DNA of 64,000 nt from JAKFWF01 sp963741505 (GCA_963741505.1 CAVUIJ010000021.1:372001-436000); one strand, 5' to 3'. Shown: positions 28,200-39,640, counted from the first letter of the stretch. Numbers and translations: made by a program. Notes: generated by a model from the sequence alone, not told the origin.

Positions 28200-28580
28200 A
28201 TGTCGCACCACCCTGAATTGCCCGCCATCGAGGCGGTGATCAAAATCTATCTCGATGGCCTCCATGAGGGCGATACTGACAAGCTCGCGACTGCCTTCCA
28301 TCCAACCAGCGCGCTGACCGGCCTCGTCGACGGCAAGCTCACGATCACGCCGCGCGACAAATGGCTCGAGGCGGTACGCTCGCGGCCCTCGCCGAAGAAA
28401 TCCGGGCTCGCCCGCCACGACCACATCCTGGCGATCGACATCGTCGGCCCGACCATGGCGCAGGTGAAGCTCAATTGCGCGATCCCGCCGCGCTACTTCA
28501 CCGACGAACTCGCGATGCTGAAGATCGACGGCCGCTGGCAAGTGGCGCAGAAGGTATTCATGACCGAGATTAGGCAATAG
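28200..28580 (+). CDS. NTF2-like / SnoaL-type small protein (lumazine-binding-like)
   Basis: A 126-residue cone-fold protein: AIEAVIKIYLDGLHEGDTDKL, FHPTSALTGLVDGKLTITPR and a final LKIDGRWQVAQKVFMTE. This matches the putative lumazine-binding branch of the NTF2-like superfamily, in which members are either small enzymes or ligand-binding proteins. GAGGAGAG at 28183-28190 supports the ATG at 28200. Its role is unknown. Confidence 0.8.
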   Translation: MSHHPELPAIEAVIKIYLDGLHEGDTDKLATAFHPTSALTGLVDGKLTITPRDKWLEAVRSRPSPKKSGLARHDHILAIDIVGPTMAQVKLNCAIPPRYFTDELAMLKIDGRWQVAQKVFMTEIRQ

Positions 28581-28604
28581 CGAGCCGCCGAGGTCGTCGA
28601 TCGG

Positions 28605-29399
28605 CTACCCTTTCTTCTGCCGGGTCTCCGCCGCCTGCTGCTGGCGCGCGCGCATTTGCGACAGGTAGCCGCGATTGTGCGTCGGGCTGACCACGATCTC
28701 GTTCATGCAAACGTGCTTCGGCAGTTCGGCGACGAACAGGATGATCGCGCCCATGTCCTCGGGCTGCACCATCCGCGCCATCGTTTCCGGCAGCTCCGGA
28801 GGATCGCGCAGCGCCATGATCGGCGTCGCCACCTCGCCGGGGCACACAACCGTCGAGCGGATGCCATTGCCGCATTCCTCGAGGTTGATCGAGTGGCTCA
28901 TGGCGACGACGCCGTGCTTGGCGGCGATATAGCCGGGTCCTGGAACCGGCCCGACGAACCGTCCGGCCCACGATGCGGTATGGATCAGCAGGCCATCCTG
29001 CTGGGCCCGCATCAGCGGCAGCACGGCGCGCACCACATAAAATGCGCTCGACAGATTGCCGTGGATCAGCGTGTCGATGCCCTCAGGCGTCAGCCGTTGC
29101 CAGTTGCGATCCGGGATGTTTACGCCAGCGTTGTTGACGCAGATGTCGAGGCGACCGAAGTCGGCCTTGATCGCCGCCACGATCTTGTCGACGGCTGCTG
29201 CCTTGGTGAGGTCGGCGGCATGCACATGGGCCTTGCCGCCCTTCGCCTTGATGCCGGCGGCAACGGCTTCCAGCGGCTCCTTGCGCCGGCCGGTGAGGAT
29301 CACCTCGGCCCCCGCACCTGCGAGCGACATCGCCGCAGCCTCGCCAATGCCGGTGCCGGCGCCGGTAACCCAGGCGATCTTGCCTTTAACGCCCTGCAT
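28605..29399 (-). CDS. short-chain dehydrogenase/reductase (SDR)
   Basis: A 264-residue classical SDR: cofactor site VTGAGTGIGEAAA, NNAGVN, catalytic serine in IHTASWAGRF, YIAAK (Tyr-x3-Lys) and CPGEVATPIM. It reduces or oxidises a carbonyl/hydroxyl group with NAD(P). The substrate is not deducible. It converges on the NTF2-like gene with only 24 bp between them. Confidence 0.92.
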   Translation of the reverse strand: MQGVKGKIAWVTGAGTGIGEAAAMSLAGAGAEVILTGRRKEPLEAVAAGIKAKGGKAHVHAADLTKAAAVDKIVAAIKADFGRLDICVNNAGVNIPDRNWQRLTPEGIDTLIHGNLSSAFYVVRAVLPLMRAQQDGLLIHTASWAGRFVGPVPGPGYIAAKHGVVAMSHSINLEECGNGIRSTVVCPGEVATPIMALRDPPELPETMARMVQPEDMGAIILFVAELPKHVCMNEIVVSPTHNRGYLSQMRARQQQAAETRQKKG

Positions 29400-29499
29400 G
29401 TGCGCACTCCCTCAACGATTGCTTCGGTGCAATCTTGAAGGCTAAGCTAGCGCCTGGGCGGCGGGCGGAGAAGCACTATCGGCGCAGAGGAGACGGGCG

Positions 29500-30165
29500 T
29501 CACATCGGCGTGCCGAGCACCAGGGTCCAGAACGTCTTGAACTCGCTCTTGGTCTCCTGCACCAGGGCGATGCCCATGTACTCGGCGTCGGGCAGCAGCA
29601 GGTTCTTGTTGTGCCCCGGGCTTTCCTTCCAGCCCTTGAACACCTCGTCGATGCTGACCTGGCCAGTGCCGACGTTCTCGGCGGCAAGGCGCGCGTTGAA
29701 ACCGCTGCGCTTCACCCGATCCCACGGGTTCGAGCCGTCCGAGCCGTAGTGCGAGATGCGATCCCACTTGGCGAGATCCTTGGAATGGTTCTTCGCCGCA
29801 TTGGACAGCTCGGGATTGAGCTTCACGGGCTTCAGGCCCTTTTCCTTGCGATAGGCGTTGATCAGGTCGCGCGCCCGCTCGGCATCGAGCTTGGTCTGGG
29901 TATAGTCGCGATCGGCTAGCGCACCGGCAGGTGCCTTCTCAAACGTGCCCTTGGGCGCCTGGTCGAGAGCTGCGACCTGCGTGCCGGCGGCAGGCCTGAG
30001 TGCGGCCGGCTCTCCGCCCAAAGCCGCGGTCGGCTGCGACGGCTTGCGCTTCAGCGACGCCTGTGTCGCCGGATTGTCGTTGAACCCCGACGACAGGGAA
30101 CTGGAACCCATGCTGCACCCGGGCAGCAGCAACGCCAATAGAGCTGGCAGCACGACGCGATACAT
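29500..30165 (-). CDS. CAP-domain (SCP/PR-1) lipoprotein
   Basis: A 221-residue protein. The lipobox LLLPGC near residue 17 predicts an outer-membrane or periplasmic lipoprotein. A linker rich in Ala, Pro and Gln follows, then a CAP domain from about residue 90: ARDLINAYRKEKGLKPVKLNP, AAKNHSKDLAKWDRISHYG, RLAAENVGTGQ and GWKESPGHNKNLLLPDAEYMG. The His, Glu, Glu and His positions of the family are visible. Bacterial CAP proteins have poorly known roles, some of them proteolytic or cell-wall related. Confidence 0.9.
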   Translation of the reverse strand: MYRVVLPALLALLLPGCSMGSSSLSSGFNDNPATQASLKRKPSQPTAALGGEPAALRPAAGTQVAALDQAPKGTFEKAPAGALADRDYTQTKLDAERARDLINAYRKEKGLKPVKLNPELSNAAKNHSKDLAKWDRISHYGSDGSNPWDRVKRSGFNARLAAENVGTGQVSIDEVFKGWKESPGHNKNLLLPDAEYMGIALVQETKSEFKTFWTLVLGTPM

Positions 30166-30437
30166 TCACAATACTCCCGCCACGGGCACGTACAGGCCCA
30201 CGGATAAGATTGCGTAAACCAGTTAATCGCCCGTTAACGACGCCGATTGGGAAATGCTGTTCTTCCCTCCGACGCAGCAACCGCCCCGCCACGCTTGATC
30301 GGCATTTGGCCCGACAACGGTGACGTTAATTGGGCCGGCTCGTTGGCGCCAGCAAGGCAGATCGCGCCATGGTGTTGATTTCATTGGCGCGGGCTGGCAA
30401 TGCCCAGGGTCGGTTCGTCCCTCATCTCAAGGTTGCC

Positions 30438-30854
30438 ATGACACCTGCCCGACTGCCGACCGTCCTCGTTGCCGCCGCCGCGCTGCTCGACCGCGACCGC
30501 CGCGTGCTGCTGGCGCAGCGGCCGGCGGACAAATCGATGGCCGGGTTGTGGGAGTTTCCTGGTGGCAAGGTCGAGGCGGGCGAGACACCCGAGGAAGCGC
30601 TCGTTCGCGAGCTGAAGGAGGAACTCGGCATCGAGGTCTGCCTGACCTGCCTAGCGCCGTTCACATTCGCCAGCCACCGCTACGAAACCTTCCATCTGCT
30701 GATGCCGCTCTACCTGTGCAGCACCTGGGAGGGCGACATCGCGCCGCGCGAGGGCCAAAAGATCGCCTGGGTGCGCGCCGCCCGCCTCGACGACTACCCG
30801 ATGCCGCCCGCCGACCTGCCGATGATCCCGTTCCTGAAGGATCTGCTGGCGTAG
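30438..30854 (+). CDS. mutT: 8-oxo-dGTP diphosphatase (Nudix)
   Basis: A 138-residue Nudix protein. The box G-x5-E-x7-R-E-x2-E-E is clear (GKVEAGETPEEALVREL then KEELG). LLAQRPADKSMAGLWEFPG and ITWV-like KIAWVRAARLDDYPMPPAD match MutT proteins that remove oxidised guanine nucleotides from the pool. AAGG precedes the ATG at 30438; the frame is open further upstream without homology. In alphaproteobacteria mutT often sits alone, as here. Confidence 0.9.
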   Translation: MTPARLPTVLVAAAALLDRDRRVLLAQRPADKSMAGLWEFPGGKVEAGETPEEALVRELKEELGIEVCLTCLAPFTFASHRYETFHLLMPLYLCSTWEGDIAPREGQKIAWVRAARLDDYPMPPADLPMIPFLKDLLA

Positions 30855-30887
30855 TTCACACAAGGTCCACTCGCCCCGCGACTGTCG

Positions 30888-30917
30888 GGCGGAATACGCT
30901 TCGCTATTGCACCCTAC
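30888..30917. repeat. partial palindromic repeat
   Basis: GGCGGAATACGCTTCGCTAT followed by TGCACCCTAC. It looks like half of the repeat type seen whole at 43458-43549, fused to a half of the type seen at 25317. It lies between convergent mutT and methyltransferase genes. Confidence 0.5.
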
Positions 30918-31840
30918 GAGCCGTCGCATTATTGGGCCCGGCTTCTCGCCGGTCTGTGCGCTCGTTGGCACGCCGAGCGCGTCGGCAAGCCGCGATTTGC
31001 GCCGAGCCCGGCCGCAGCGGCTGCTGCTGGCTCTCGTGCGGCGCCCAGCCGGTCAGCGTGATGATCTCGAACGTCGCGGTGACGCGGCCGTCGGCGCGGG
31101 AAAAGCGTTCAGCGTAGATTTCGGTGGCGCGCATCAGGGTCGCGCGCTTCAGCGGGCTTCCGCCGACGCTCGGCAAGCATATTGGCCGCCCCCATGGCGC
31201 GAATTTCCCGCATCAGGTGCAGCGGTGTGGCGTAGGCAACGGTGACGATATCGGCATCGACCACCGGTAGCGCAAAGCCGGCGCGCTGCAGCAGGCTGCC
31301 AAGATCACGGACATCGGCGAACGGCGCGACGCGAGGGCTGGCGCCGCCTTCGATCTCGGCTTCGGCCTCGACGAAGGCCTGTCTCAGTTCGCTCAGCGTC
31401 GCGCCGCCGAGCACCGCGCCGAGGAATAGGCCGTCGGGCTTAAGGATGCGGCGGATCTGGATCAGCGTGCCGGGCAGGTCGTTGACGAGGTGCAATGCCA
31501 GGCCCGACACCACGAGATCGAACTGCGCCTCGGCGAACGGCAAGGCTTCGAGATCGCACAGCACACGCGGTTCGGCGCATTGCGCGAGCATGGCGGGCGC
31601 TGCATCGGCGCTGATTGTGGTAGCGGCACCAGGACGATTGACAAGCGCGCGACCGATCACGCCATGATGCGCGCCGAGATCGAGGACCTGGCCGAACTGC
31701 CGCTTGACCGCTTCGAGCCGCTCGCCGAAATCTTCGGCCACCCGCTGCAGCAGGAAGTCGTGCTCGGCCGCGCACGCCGCCGCCCGCTGCCGGTAGCGCG
31801 CGAGCTGGGCCGTGTCGAAAATGTGTGGTGCGGATGTCAT
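30904..31840 (-). pseudogene. SAM methyltransferase, NDUFAF5/BioC-like, two frameshifts
   Basis: Starts MTSAPHIFDTAQLARYRQRA (ATG at 31840). SAM motif I is VLDLGAHHGVIGRAL, then LDLVVSGLALHLVNDLP-like FDLVVSGLALHLVNDLP and ILKPDGLFLGAVLGG. A shift near 31158 leads to PLKRATLMRATEIYAERFS and IITLTGWAPHESQQQPLRP. A second near 30996-30999 leads to SRLADALG. This whole series is the alphaproteobacterial relative of mitochondrial NDUFAF5, which modifies a complex I subunit. The exact stop is unclear because of the second shift. Sequencing error is likelier than decay. Confidence 0.8.
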
Positions 31841-31982
31841 CGGCCGATGGATCGCCAATTGAGTGGGCTCCGCTTGCTAAGGGCAAGTCGTTCCTGCCTG
31901 CGGACATGCTTGACATTAGCCTCCTCAATGTCGTCAACCGGCAAAGGCCAGTATGACGGCATTGGGGAGGCTTATCTCACCG

Positions 31983-34107
31983 CTACCCCGCGATCTTGGA
32001 AAAATCCGCCACCTGCAGCGTCGCGGCGCGGATCTCGGACAGCATCTTGAGGCGGTTGCGGCGGATGTCGGGGTCTTTGTCATTGACCGTCACCTTGTCG
32101 AAGAAGGCGTCGACGGGCGCGCGCAACTCGGCCAGCGCGCGCATCGCGCCGGCGAAATTCTCGACGTTGATCGCAGCGGTCGTATCCTGTTTCACCGCCT
32201 CGATCGCGGCTGCGAGCTTCAGTTCCTCCGGCGCCGTCAGCAGCTTCAAATCGTAGACGCCGGCATAGCTCGACTTGTCCTTTTTCTCCTCGATGCCGAG
32301 AATGTTCGCCGCCCGCTTGACGCCAGCCAGCAGGTTGGCGCCGTCGTCGGTCTTCAGGAATTCGCCCAGCGCGTTGACCCGCTTGACGATCGAGTGCGAG
32401 GTCGTCCTGGCCGCCGAGCGCGAACACCGCATCGATCAGGTCGTGCCGGGCGCCCTGGTCGCGCATGTAGACTTTGAGCCGGTCGGCGAAGAAGCCGAGC
32501 AGATCGAGGGCGAGGGCATGGGAATCGACCCCTCTGACCAGAACTTCGGTTGGCGACAACGTCGCCGTCGGCTTGCTCAAGCGCTCCGAGTAGTGCTTCT
32601 GGATCGCCGGCAGGAGCGGCAATCTGAGGTCGTTCTCGATCACGATACGGATCACGCCCAGCGCGGCGCGGCGCAGCTGATAGGGATCGCCCGAGCCGGT
32701 CGGCTTTTCGTTGATCGCCCAAAAGCCGACCAGCGTGTCGAGCTTGTCGGCGAGCGCCACCGCGATCGCGGTGGCGTCGCCTTCCTCTTCCTTCGGCACC
32801 GTGTCGGTCGGCCCCTTGGGCTTGTAATGCAGCTCGATGGCGCGGGCGATGCGCGGATCCATGTGCTCGGCTTCGGCGAGGTAACGGCCCATCAAGCCCT
32901 GCAGCTCGGGGAACTCGCCGACCATGCCCGAGACGAGGTCGGCCTTGCACAGCTGCGCCGCACGGCCGGCGAGTTCGGGCTCGGCGTCGACGCTGCCTGC
33001 GATCTGTCGGCTGAGTTCGGTAGTGCGCTCCATGCGATCCCATTGGGTGCCGAGCTTTTCGTGAAAGGTGATGCCCTTGAGCTCGAAGTGCATCGGCTCG
33101 AGGCGGCGCTTCAGATCCTGGTCCCAGAAGAACTTGGCATCGGCGAGCCGCGCCCGCATCACCTTCTGGTTGCCGTCAATGATTGCCTCGCCATTGTCCC
33201 TGGGGTTGAGATTTGCCACCGCCAGGAAGCGGGGGGCGAGTTTGCCGGCCTTCGGTTCACGCAGCGAGAAGCATTTCTGGTGCGCCCGCATCGCGGTGAT
33301 GAGGCACTCCGGCGGCACGGCAAGGAAGGCCTCGTCGAAGGTGCCCATCATGACGGTCGGCCATTCGGTGAGGCCGGCGTTCTCGGCGAGCAGGCCATCG
33401 TCCTCGACTAGCTCGAGCTTGTTTGCTTTGGCGATCGCGCGCGCCTGGTCGCCGATCATGCGGGCGCGGACAGCCGGGTCGATCAGCACATGCGCGGCGG
33501 CGAGTTTCTTTTCGTAGTCGGCGAAGTTCTTCACCTTGAAGCGGCCGGGCGAGAGAAAGCGGTGGCCCTCGGTCGTGTCCGATGCCTCGATGCCGCCGAC
33601 AACGAGCGGCACGACCTTGGCCCCGAGCAAGCACAGGATCGAATGCAGCGGCCTGACCCATACTATGGAGCTCGATCCCCAGCGCATCGACTTCGGCCAT
33701 GGGAACTGACTGATCGTGTCCGCGACCACGCCGGCGATGATCTCGGCTGCCGGCCGGCCCGGCTTCTTGATCACAGCGGTATAGAAATCACCCTTCTTGG
33801 CGTCCTTGACGATGGTCGCCTCGTCGATCGACGTCAGGCCGGCGCCCTTGAGGAAGCCTTGGATCGCGGCTTCCGGCGCGCCGACGCGCGGGCCCTTCTT
33901 GTCTTCGCTGACCGCGGCCGAGCCGGCAGGAACCTGTTCGATCACCAGCGTCAGGCGGCGCGGAGTTGCATAGCTGCGCGCCTCACCGGTCGGCAAACCC
34001 GCCGCCTTCAGTCCCTCCGTCACCAGCCGGCGCAGGTCCTCGGCTGCGCGCGCCTGCATGCGGGCGGGAATTTCCTCGGAGAATAGCTCGAGCAGCAGTT
34101 CGGACAT
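31983..34107 (-). pseudogene. glyS: glycyl-tRNA synthetase beta subunit, one frameshift
   Basis: Starts MSELLLELFSEEIPARMQ (ATG at 34107), followed by the typical YATPRRLTLVIE, KGPRVGAPEAAIQGFLKGAG, WGSSSIVWVRPLHSILCLLG, AENAGLTEWPTVMMGTFDEAFL and HQKCFSLRE. A one-base shift near 32395-32401 moves the frame to VKRVNALGEFLKTDDGANLLAGYK-like sequence (KTDDGANLLAGVKRAANIL), and then RAPVDAFFDKVTVNDKD to the stop. GlyS pairs with GlyQ to charge tRNA-Gly and is essential, so the shift must be an assembly error unless another copy exists. glyQ is not adjacent. Confidence 0.9.
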
Positions 34108-34198
34108 GGGCGTGACCTGCCTTGGGCGTTGCAATCATTCGCTTATCGGTACTTACGAGAGCCCGGCGCCGGCGGCAATCACCCAACTCAACTTGGTC

Positions 34199-36611
34199 TT
34201 ATCCGCGCTGGCGCCCGCCATTGGCGTCGAACAGCGGCGTCGCGTGCACCGTTGCCGTCTGATCCTGGCCGAAGATCGTGATCGACAGCGTCTCGCCATC
34301 GCGGGCAAGGTCGCTTCTGACATAGGCCATGGCGATACTCTTGTCCGCCCAGTGGGCGAAGCCGCCGGATGTCACCTGGCCGACGGCTTCCTCGCCCTTC
34401 ATCACGCTCTCGTAGCCAACAACCTCCACATCGGTGTCGACCAGCAGCGTAACGAGCTTCTTGGCTGGCGGCGTGTCGCGGTCCTTGAGCGCGGCGTCGC
34501 GGCCGATGAAGCCCGGCTTGTCGTAGGCGACGAAGCGGTCGAGGCCAGCTTCCATCGGCGTATAGTCGGGACGGAACTCGCGGAAGAAGGCGCCATAGCC
34601 CTTCTCCAGCCGCATCGACATCACCGCGCGGTTGCCGAAGTGGACGAGGCCAAGCTCGCGGCCGGCCTCGACCAACGCATCATAGAGCGTCATTTGGTAG
34701 TCGGGATTGACCCAGATCTCATATCCAAGATCGCCGGTATAGGATGCACGCAATACGGTCGCGGGCGCGAGGCCGACCACCATCTCAGCCGCGGCGAAGA
34801 ACTTGAACTTGTCGGCAGAGACATCGGCGAAGGTGAGCTTCTGCAGCAATTCGCGCGACCTCGGGCCGGCGATCATGAAGCCGACCAGCGCGCCGGTCAG
34901 TGGCCGGATGGTGGTGCCGGCCGGCGGCGGATATTTCTCGAACCAGCGCATGTGGTAGATCTCGGCGACGCCCGAGCCGACCATGAAGAAGCGGTCGCGG
35001 GCGAGACAAGCGACCGAGAAGTCGCCGATGATGGTGCCGCGCTCGTTCAGCATCGGCGCCAGCACCATGCGGCCGAGCTTCGGCATCTTGTTGGCGAGCA
35101 TCCTGTCGAGCCAGGCTCTGCGCATCGGGCCCGACGATCTCGTATTTGCCGAAGCCCGAGATCTCCATCAGGCCGACGGTGGAACGGGTCGCCTTGCATT
35201 CGGCCTTGACGATCGGGAAGGCGTTGGAGCGGCGGTAGGTCGGGGTCTCGACCGGCTCGGTGCCCTTGGGCGCATACCACAGCGGCACCTCCAAGCCGAA
35301 GTTGGCGCCAAATACCGCGCCGGCCGACTTCAAGCGATCATAGACCGGTGTGCGGCGCAGCGGCCGCGCCGCCGGCAACTCCTCGTTCGGATAGGCGATG
35401 CGGAAGCGGCGGGTATAGTTCTCCGGCACCTTGATTAGCGTGTAGTCGTGAGTCGCAAACGAGCCGAAGCGGGCGACATCCATGGCGAAGATGTCGGCGC
35501 CGGGATCGCCGTCGACCATCCACCGCGACAGCGCTAGGCCGACGCCGCCGCCCTGGGCGAAGCCCGCCATCACGCCGCACGCCGACCAGAAATTGCGCAA
35601 GCCCTTCACCGGCCCGACCAGTGGATTGCCGTCGGGCGCGAACGTGAACGGGCCGTTGACCACGCGCTTGATGCCGGCGCGGCCGATCGGCGGGAAATGC
35701 TTGAAGCCGATTTCGAGGTGCGGCGTGAGCCGCTCCAGGTCGTCGGGCAGCAACTGCATGTTGAAGTCCCACGGCGCCACGTGCGGCGACCAGATCTTGC
35801 AGTCCTTCTCGTAGGTGCCGAGCAGGGCGCCCTTGCCCTCCTGCCGCATGTAGATCTCGCCCGAGTAGTCGGAAGTCGGCAGCAATTCCTTCGATAGCGC
35901 CTTGACCTCCGGTATTTCCTCGGTGACCACATACATGTGCTCCATGGCCAGCACCGGCAACTCGATGCCGGCCATGCGCCCGACCTCACGCGCCCACAGG
36001 CCGGCGGCGTTGACTACGTGCTCGGCGCGGATGGTGCCTTTGTCGGTGATCACGTCCCAGCTGCCGTCGGCGCGCTGCTTCAGGTCCTGCACCATCGTGA
36101 AGCGGTGGACCTCGGCGCCGGCCATGCGGGCGGCGATGGCATAGGCGTGGGTGACGCCATTGGGATCGACGTGGCCGCCGTCGGCACGATGCAGGGCGCC
36201 GACGAAGCAGGTCTCGTCGATCAGCGGGTTGAGCCTCTTGGCCTCCGACGGCGTGATCAGATGCGTCTCCATGCCGAGGTACTTCGCTCTGGAATGCATC
36301 AGCCGCAGGTTGTCGAGGATCTCCTCGTTGGCCGCGAGCACGAGATTGCCGGTCGGATGAATGCCGCAGGACTGGCCGGAAATCCGCTCGATCTCGCGGT
36401 AGAGATCGATGGTGTACTTCTGCAGCTTCGAGACGTTGGCGTCCGAGTTGTAGGTGTGGACGCCGGCCGCCGCGTGCCAGGTCGAGCCCGAGGTCAGCTC
36501 GTGCTTCTCGACCAGCACGACATCGCTCCAGCCGGCCTTGGTGAGGTGGTAGAGCACACTCGCGCCGACGACCCCGCCACCAATCACAACCGCCCTTGCA
36601 TGCGTTTTCAT
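34199..36611 (-). pseudogene. dimethylglycine/sarcosine dehydrogenase-like FAD-GcvT protein, one frameshift
   Basis: About 804 residues after joining. The N-terminal FAD domain has AVVIGGGVVGASVLYHLTKA and STWHAAAG, where the histidine is the usual covalent flavin site. The oxidase part continues to about residue 430. After the shift at 35115-35120 the aminomethyltransferase (GcvT) part reads AWLDRMLANKMPKLGRMVL, YTGDLGYEIWV and VGQVTSGGFA. The family demethylates N-methylglycines and passes the methyl group to tetrahydrofolate. A paralogue lies at 54147-56582. It ends 91 bp before the glyS start. Confidence 0.87.
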
Positions 36612-36872
36612 GGCTTGGTTCCTTGTGCTGGCTAAAGCGAAGCGGCGGGCTGAGCGGCTAATATGGATGCGCGACGCCGAACCCTGTCAACAGGCACGCC
36701 GGCACGCCAGCTCTGCCATCACTTGAACGCCGGACTTGTCATTGTGCTGATCGCGAGCGTTGACGCCGCCCCCCCGAATCAGTCAGCGTTTTTCGTCAAG
36801 ACAAGACATTTCCAGGTCGCCCAATCCTGAAACAGTTGAAAACTCGATACCACGCCTCGCACCACCGCGGCG

Positions 36873-37739
36873 GTGGGGCGGCACGGATATACGACCTTGA
36901 ACGAACAACTGAACCGGCCGCAGGAAGATTGGCTCGCCCAGCTCGGCGCGGCCATTGCCGAGTTGCCGATGCCAGACGCCGAGGACGTGGCGTCGGATCA
37001 TGGGTCGGACAGGATCCCGTCGGGTCATTCGCTGCCGGCATGGCCCTTGGCGCTTTCCGGGGTTGGCCTGTGCCTTGCGGTGCTGGCCATCAATCCGGAT
37101 GTTCGCGAACAGGCCGCTCCGCAGCAGCAAAGGGTCGCCGTGGCGCCGCAGGTACAAGGCTGGCGCGGCAGCGTGCCGGCGCGGGCCGAATGGCCGCAGG
37201 ATGCACCGCGCGCCGGTTACCACGGGATTGGTTCGCCGCAGTCGCCGTCGCCCGAGCTGCCGACGGTGGCCGGCGCGCCGGAGTTGACCACGCCGGTGCC
37301 GGATGTGATCCTGGCGCCCCTCCACACGCAACCTCCGGCGAGCAGCGGCGAGACCGCCTCAGTGGCCGAGCCACAACCGCCAGCAATCGTCCCGGAGACG
37401 AAGCCCACGGAACAGCCGCCGCCGTCACTCGCCGCAGCATCTGCGCCAGCCTTCGTGCCGCCAGAACCTGCCTGGGGACTACAGCCACTCGCGGCATTGC
37501 CGCCGGCGGTTGCCATGCGGCCGGTGCCGGCGCTGCCGCCCCAGGATGTCGTGCCGCTGCCGGCGCCACGGTACATTCCGGAAGGCACTTCCGCACATCC
37601 CGAAGCCCCGTCGCGGCAATCCGCGACCGCCACTCTTCGCCGCGCCGGGCAAAAGGCGCGCGCCAAGGCGCAGCGGGATTTCGAGGATGAGGAAGGACCG
37701 ATTTGGCGCGAGAAGGTATTTGGACCACGCCGCAGCTGA
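36873..37739 (+). CDS. proline-rich membrane-anchored hypothetical protein
   Basis: A 288-residue frame with a single membrane helix (LPAWPLALSGVGLCLAVLAI, about residues 54-73), then a long proline-, alanine- and glutamine-rich stretch and a basic/acidic tail (RRAGQKARAKAQRDFEDEEG). No family recognised. The start is uncertain (GTG at 36873 or TTG at 36897). Another frame (36836-37690) is also open, so the coding frame is chosen by the coherent helix plus proline-rich linker and is not certain. Confidence 0.45.
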   Translation: MGRHGYTTLNEQLNRPQEDWLAQLGAAIAELPMPDAEDVASDHGSDRIPSGHSLPAWPLALSGVGLCLAVLAINPDVREQAAPQQQRVAVAPQVQGWRGSVPARAEWPQDAPRAGYHGIGSPQSPSPELPTVAGAPELTTPVPDVILAPLHTQPPASSGETASVAEPQPPAIVPETKPTEQPPPSLAAASAPAFVPPEPAWGLQPLAALPPAVAMRPVPALPPQDVVPLPAPRYIPEGTSAHPEAPSRQSATATLRRAGQKARAKAQRDFEDEEGPIWREKVFGPRRS

Positions 37740-37870
37740 GCATAATCCCCCATACCTCCCCGCGATCGGCCGCCAATCACCCTCCCCTTGTGCGCACAGC
37801 CTCATGAGAACTAAGCTGCCGCGAGCGGCTGGTCTGCCGTCAACAACAGCCGGACTCAAGGGAGGTTTGA

Positions 37871-39545
37871 ATGACTGACAAACTGCATCCAATCGTCGGG
37901 CGCGCTGGCGCCGAATTCGCCGACGGCAAGCTTGAGCGCCGCGAGTTCTTGCGGATTGCGACCCTGCTCGGTGTCGCCGCCCCGGTCGCATACGGCATGG
38001 CCGGCCTCACCCTGCCGGCGATGGCGCAGACTGCCGCGCCCAAGAAGGGCGGCGTCATCCGCATCGGCATGCGGGTCCAGGACCTGAAGAGCCCGCACAC
38101 CTACTCCTGGATCGAAGGCGCCAATGCCGCCCGCCAGGTGCTCGATTACCTGACTTTCACCGGCTTCGACAACGTTACCCGGCCCAACTTGGTCGAGAAG
38201 TGGGAGGCGAGCCCTGATCTCAAGACCTGGACGTTCTCGCTGCGCAAGGATGCGACCTGGCGCAAGGGCGACCGCAAGTTCACCGCCGACGATGCGGTGT
38301 GGAACCTGAAGCGGCTGCTCGACGCCAAGACCGGCTCATCGACCGTCGGCTTGCTCAAGGGCTTCATCCTCGAGGAGTTCGAGACCGAGGAGATCGACGC
38401 CAAGACCCAGAAGAAGAAGAGGTCGACCAAGCTGTGGGATGCGGGCGCGATCCAGAAGGTCGACGATTTCACCTTCAAGCTGAACGGCCGCGTCGCCCAA
38501 TCTCGCCGTGCCGGAAGCGCTGTTCCATTATCCGGCCTTGATGATGGACCCGGCCGAGAATGGCGAGTTCAAGGTCGGCTCGAACGGCACCGGCGCCTTC
38601 GACATGGTCGAGCTCGAGGTCGGCAAGCGCGCCGCGTTCGTCGCCCGCAAACAAGGCCACTGGGGCGGCGGCGCCAACATCGAGCGGTTCGAGATCATCG
38701 ACATCGGCGAGGATAGCGCGGCGCAGGTCGGCGCGCTCGCCTCGAAGCAGGTCGACATGATCTACCAGGGCGCGATCGCCACCCTGCCGGCGGTCGAGAA
38801 GCTGCCGCACGTGCAGGTGAACTCGGTCGACACCGCCTACACCGCCGTCGCCCGCGTGCACCCAATCAAGCCGTTCGATGACAAGCGGGTACGGCAGGCG
38901 TTGCGCTATGCCACCGACAACGAGGCGGTGCTCAAGGCGGCCCATCGCGGCCTCGGCAAGCCTGGCGACCATCACCACGTGTCACCGGCGCACCCCGACT
39001 ACGTCAACGTCGGCGCCATCAAGCGTGACGTCGCCAAGGCCAAGGCACTGCTCGCCGAGGCCGGCTATCCGAACGGCATCGACACCGAGATCGCCGCCCG
39101 GCCGGCGCCCGACTGGGAGCTGCTCGCCGTGCAGACCATGGTCGAGCAGTGGAAGGAGGCCGGCATCCGCGTCAAGATCAACGTGATGCCGTCGGCGCAA
39201 TACTGGGACGTGTGGACGAAGGTGCCGTTCGGCTTCACGACGTGGGCGCATCGTCCGCTCGGCACCATGGTGCTGGGCCTCGCCTACCGCACCGGTGCGG
39301 CGTGGAACGAGAGCAACTGGTCGAACGCCGAGTTCGACAAGCTGATCACCGAGGCCGAGGGCTACCTCGACATGGCCAAGCGCAAGGTGGTGATGGAGAA
39401 GCTCGAGCGGATCATGCTCGACGACGGCCCGGCGGTGATCCCGGTTTGGCGGGCGGTATTCAACTACTCCGACAAGAAGATCAAGGGCTACAAGATCCAC
39501 CCCTCGATCTACATCGAGGCCAAGGAGATGTGGGTCGACGCGTGA
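37871..39545 (+). pseudogene. ABC transporter substrate-binding protein, family 5, one frameshift
   Basis: A ~557-residue peptide/opine-type binding protein. The twin-arginine signal ERREFLRIATLLGVAAP predicts folded export by Tat. The N-terminal half has GGVIRIGMRVQDLKSPHTYSW and WEASPDLKTWTFSLRKDATW. After the shift at 38494-38499 the second half reads LAVPEALFHYPALMM, FDDKRVRQALRYATDNEAVL and ARPAPDWELLAVQTMVEQWK. The two join cleanly around the C3 run. No permease or ATPase genes are adjacent, so it is an orphan unless these lie elsewhere. Confidence 0.87.
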
Positions 39546-39548
39546 GGT

Positions 39549-39640
39549 GTAGGTTGGGTTAGCGCGGCTACTTCCGCGCGTAACCCAACATTTCACGGGC
39601 AATCGAAATTGTTGGGTTACGGCCGCGACAGTCGCGGCCA
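39549..39640. repeat. palindromic repeat, GTAGGTTGGGTTA family
   Basis: GTTGGGTTAGCGCGG (39553-39567) pairs with CCGCGCGTAACCCAAC (39574-39589). A second GTTGGGTTACGGCCGCGAC unit begins near 39610 and folds on GTCGCGGCC. It starts a few bases after the stop codon of the binding-protein gene and may end its transcript. Confidence 0.65.
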
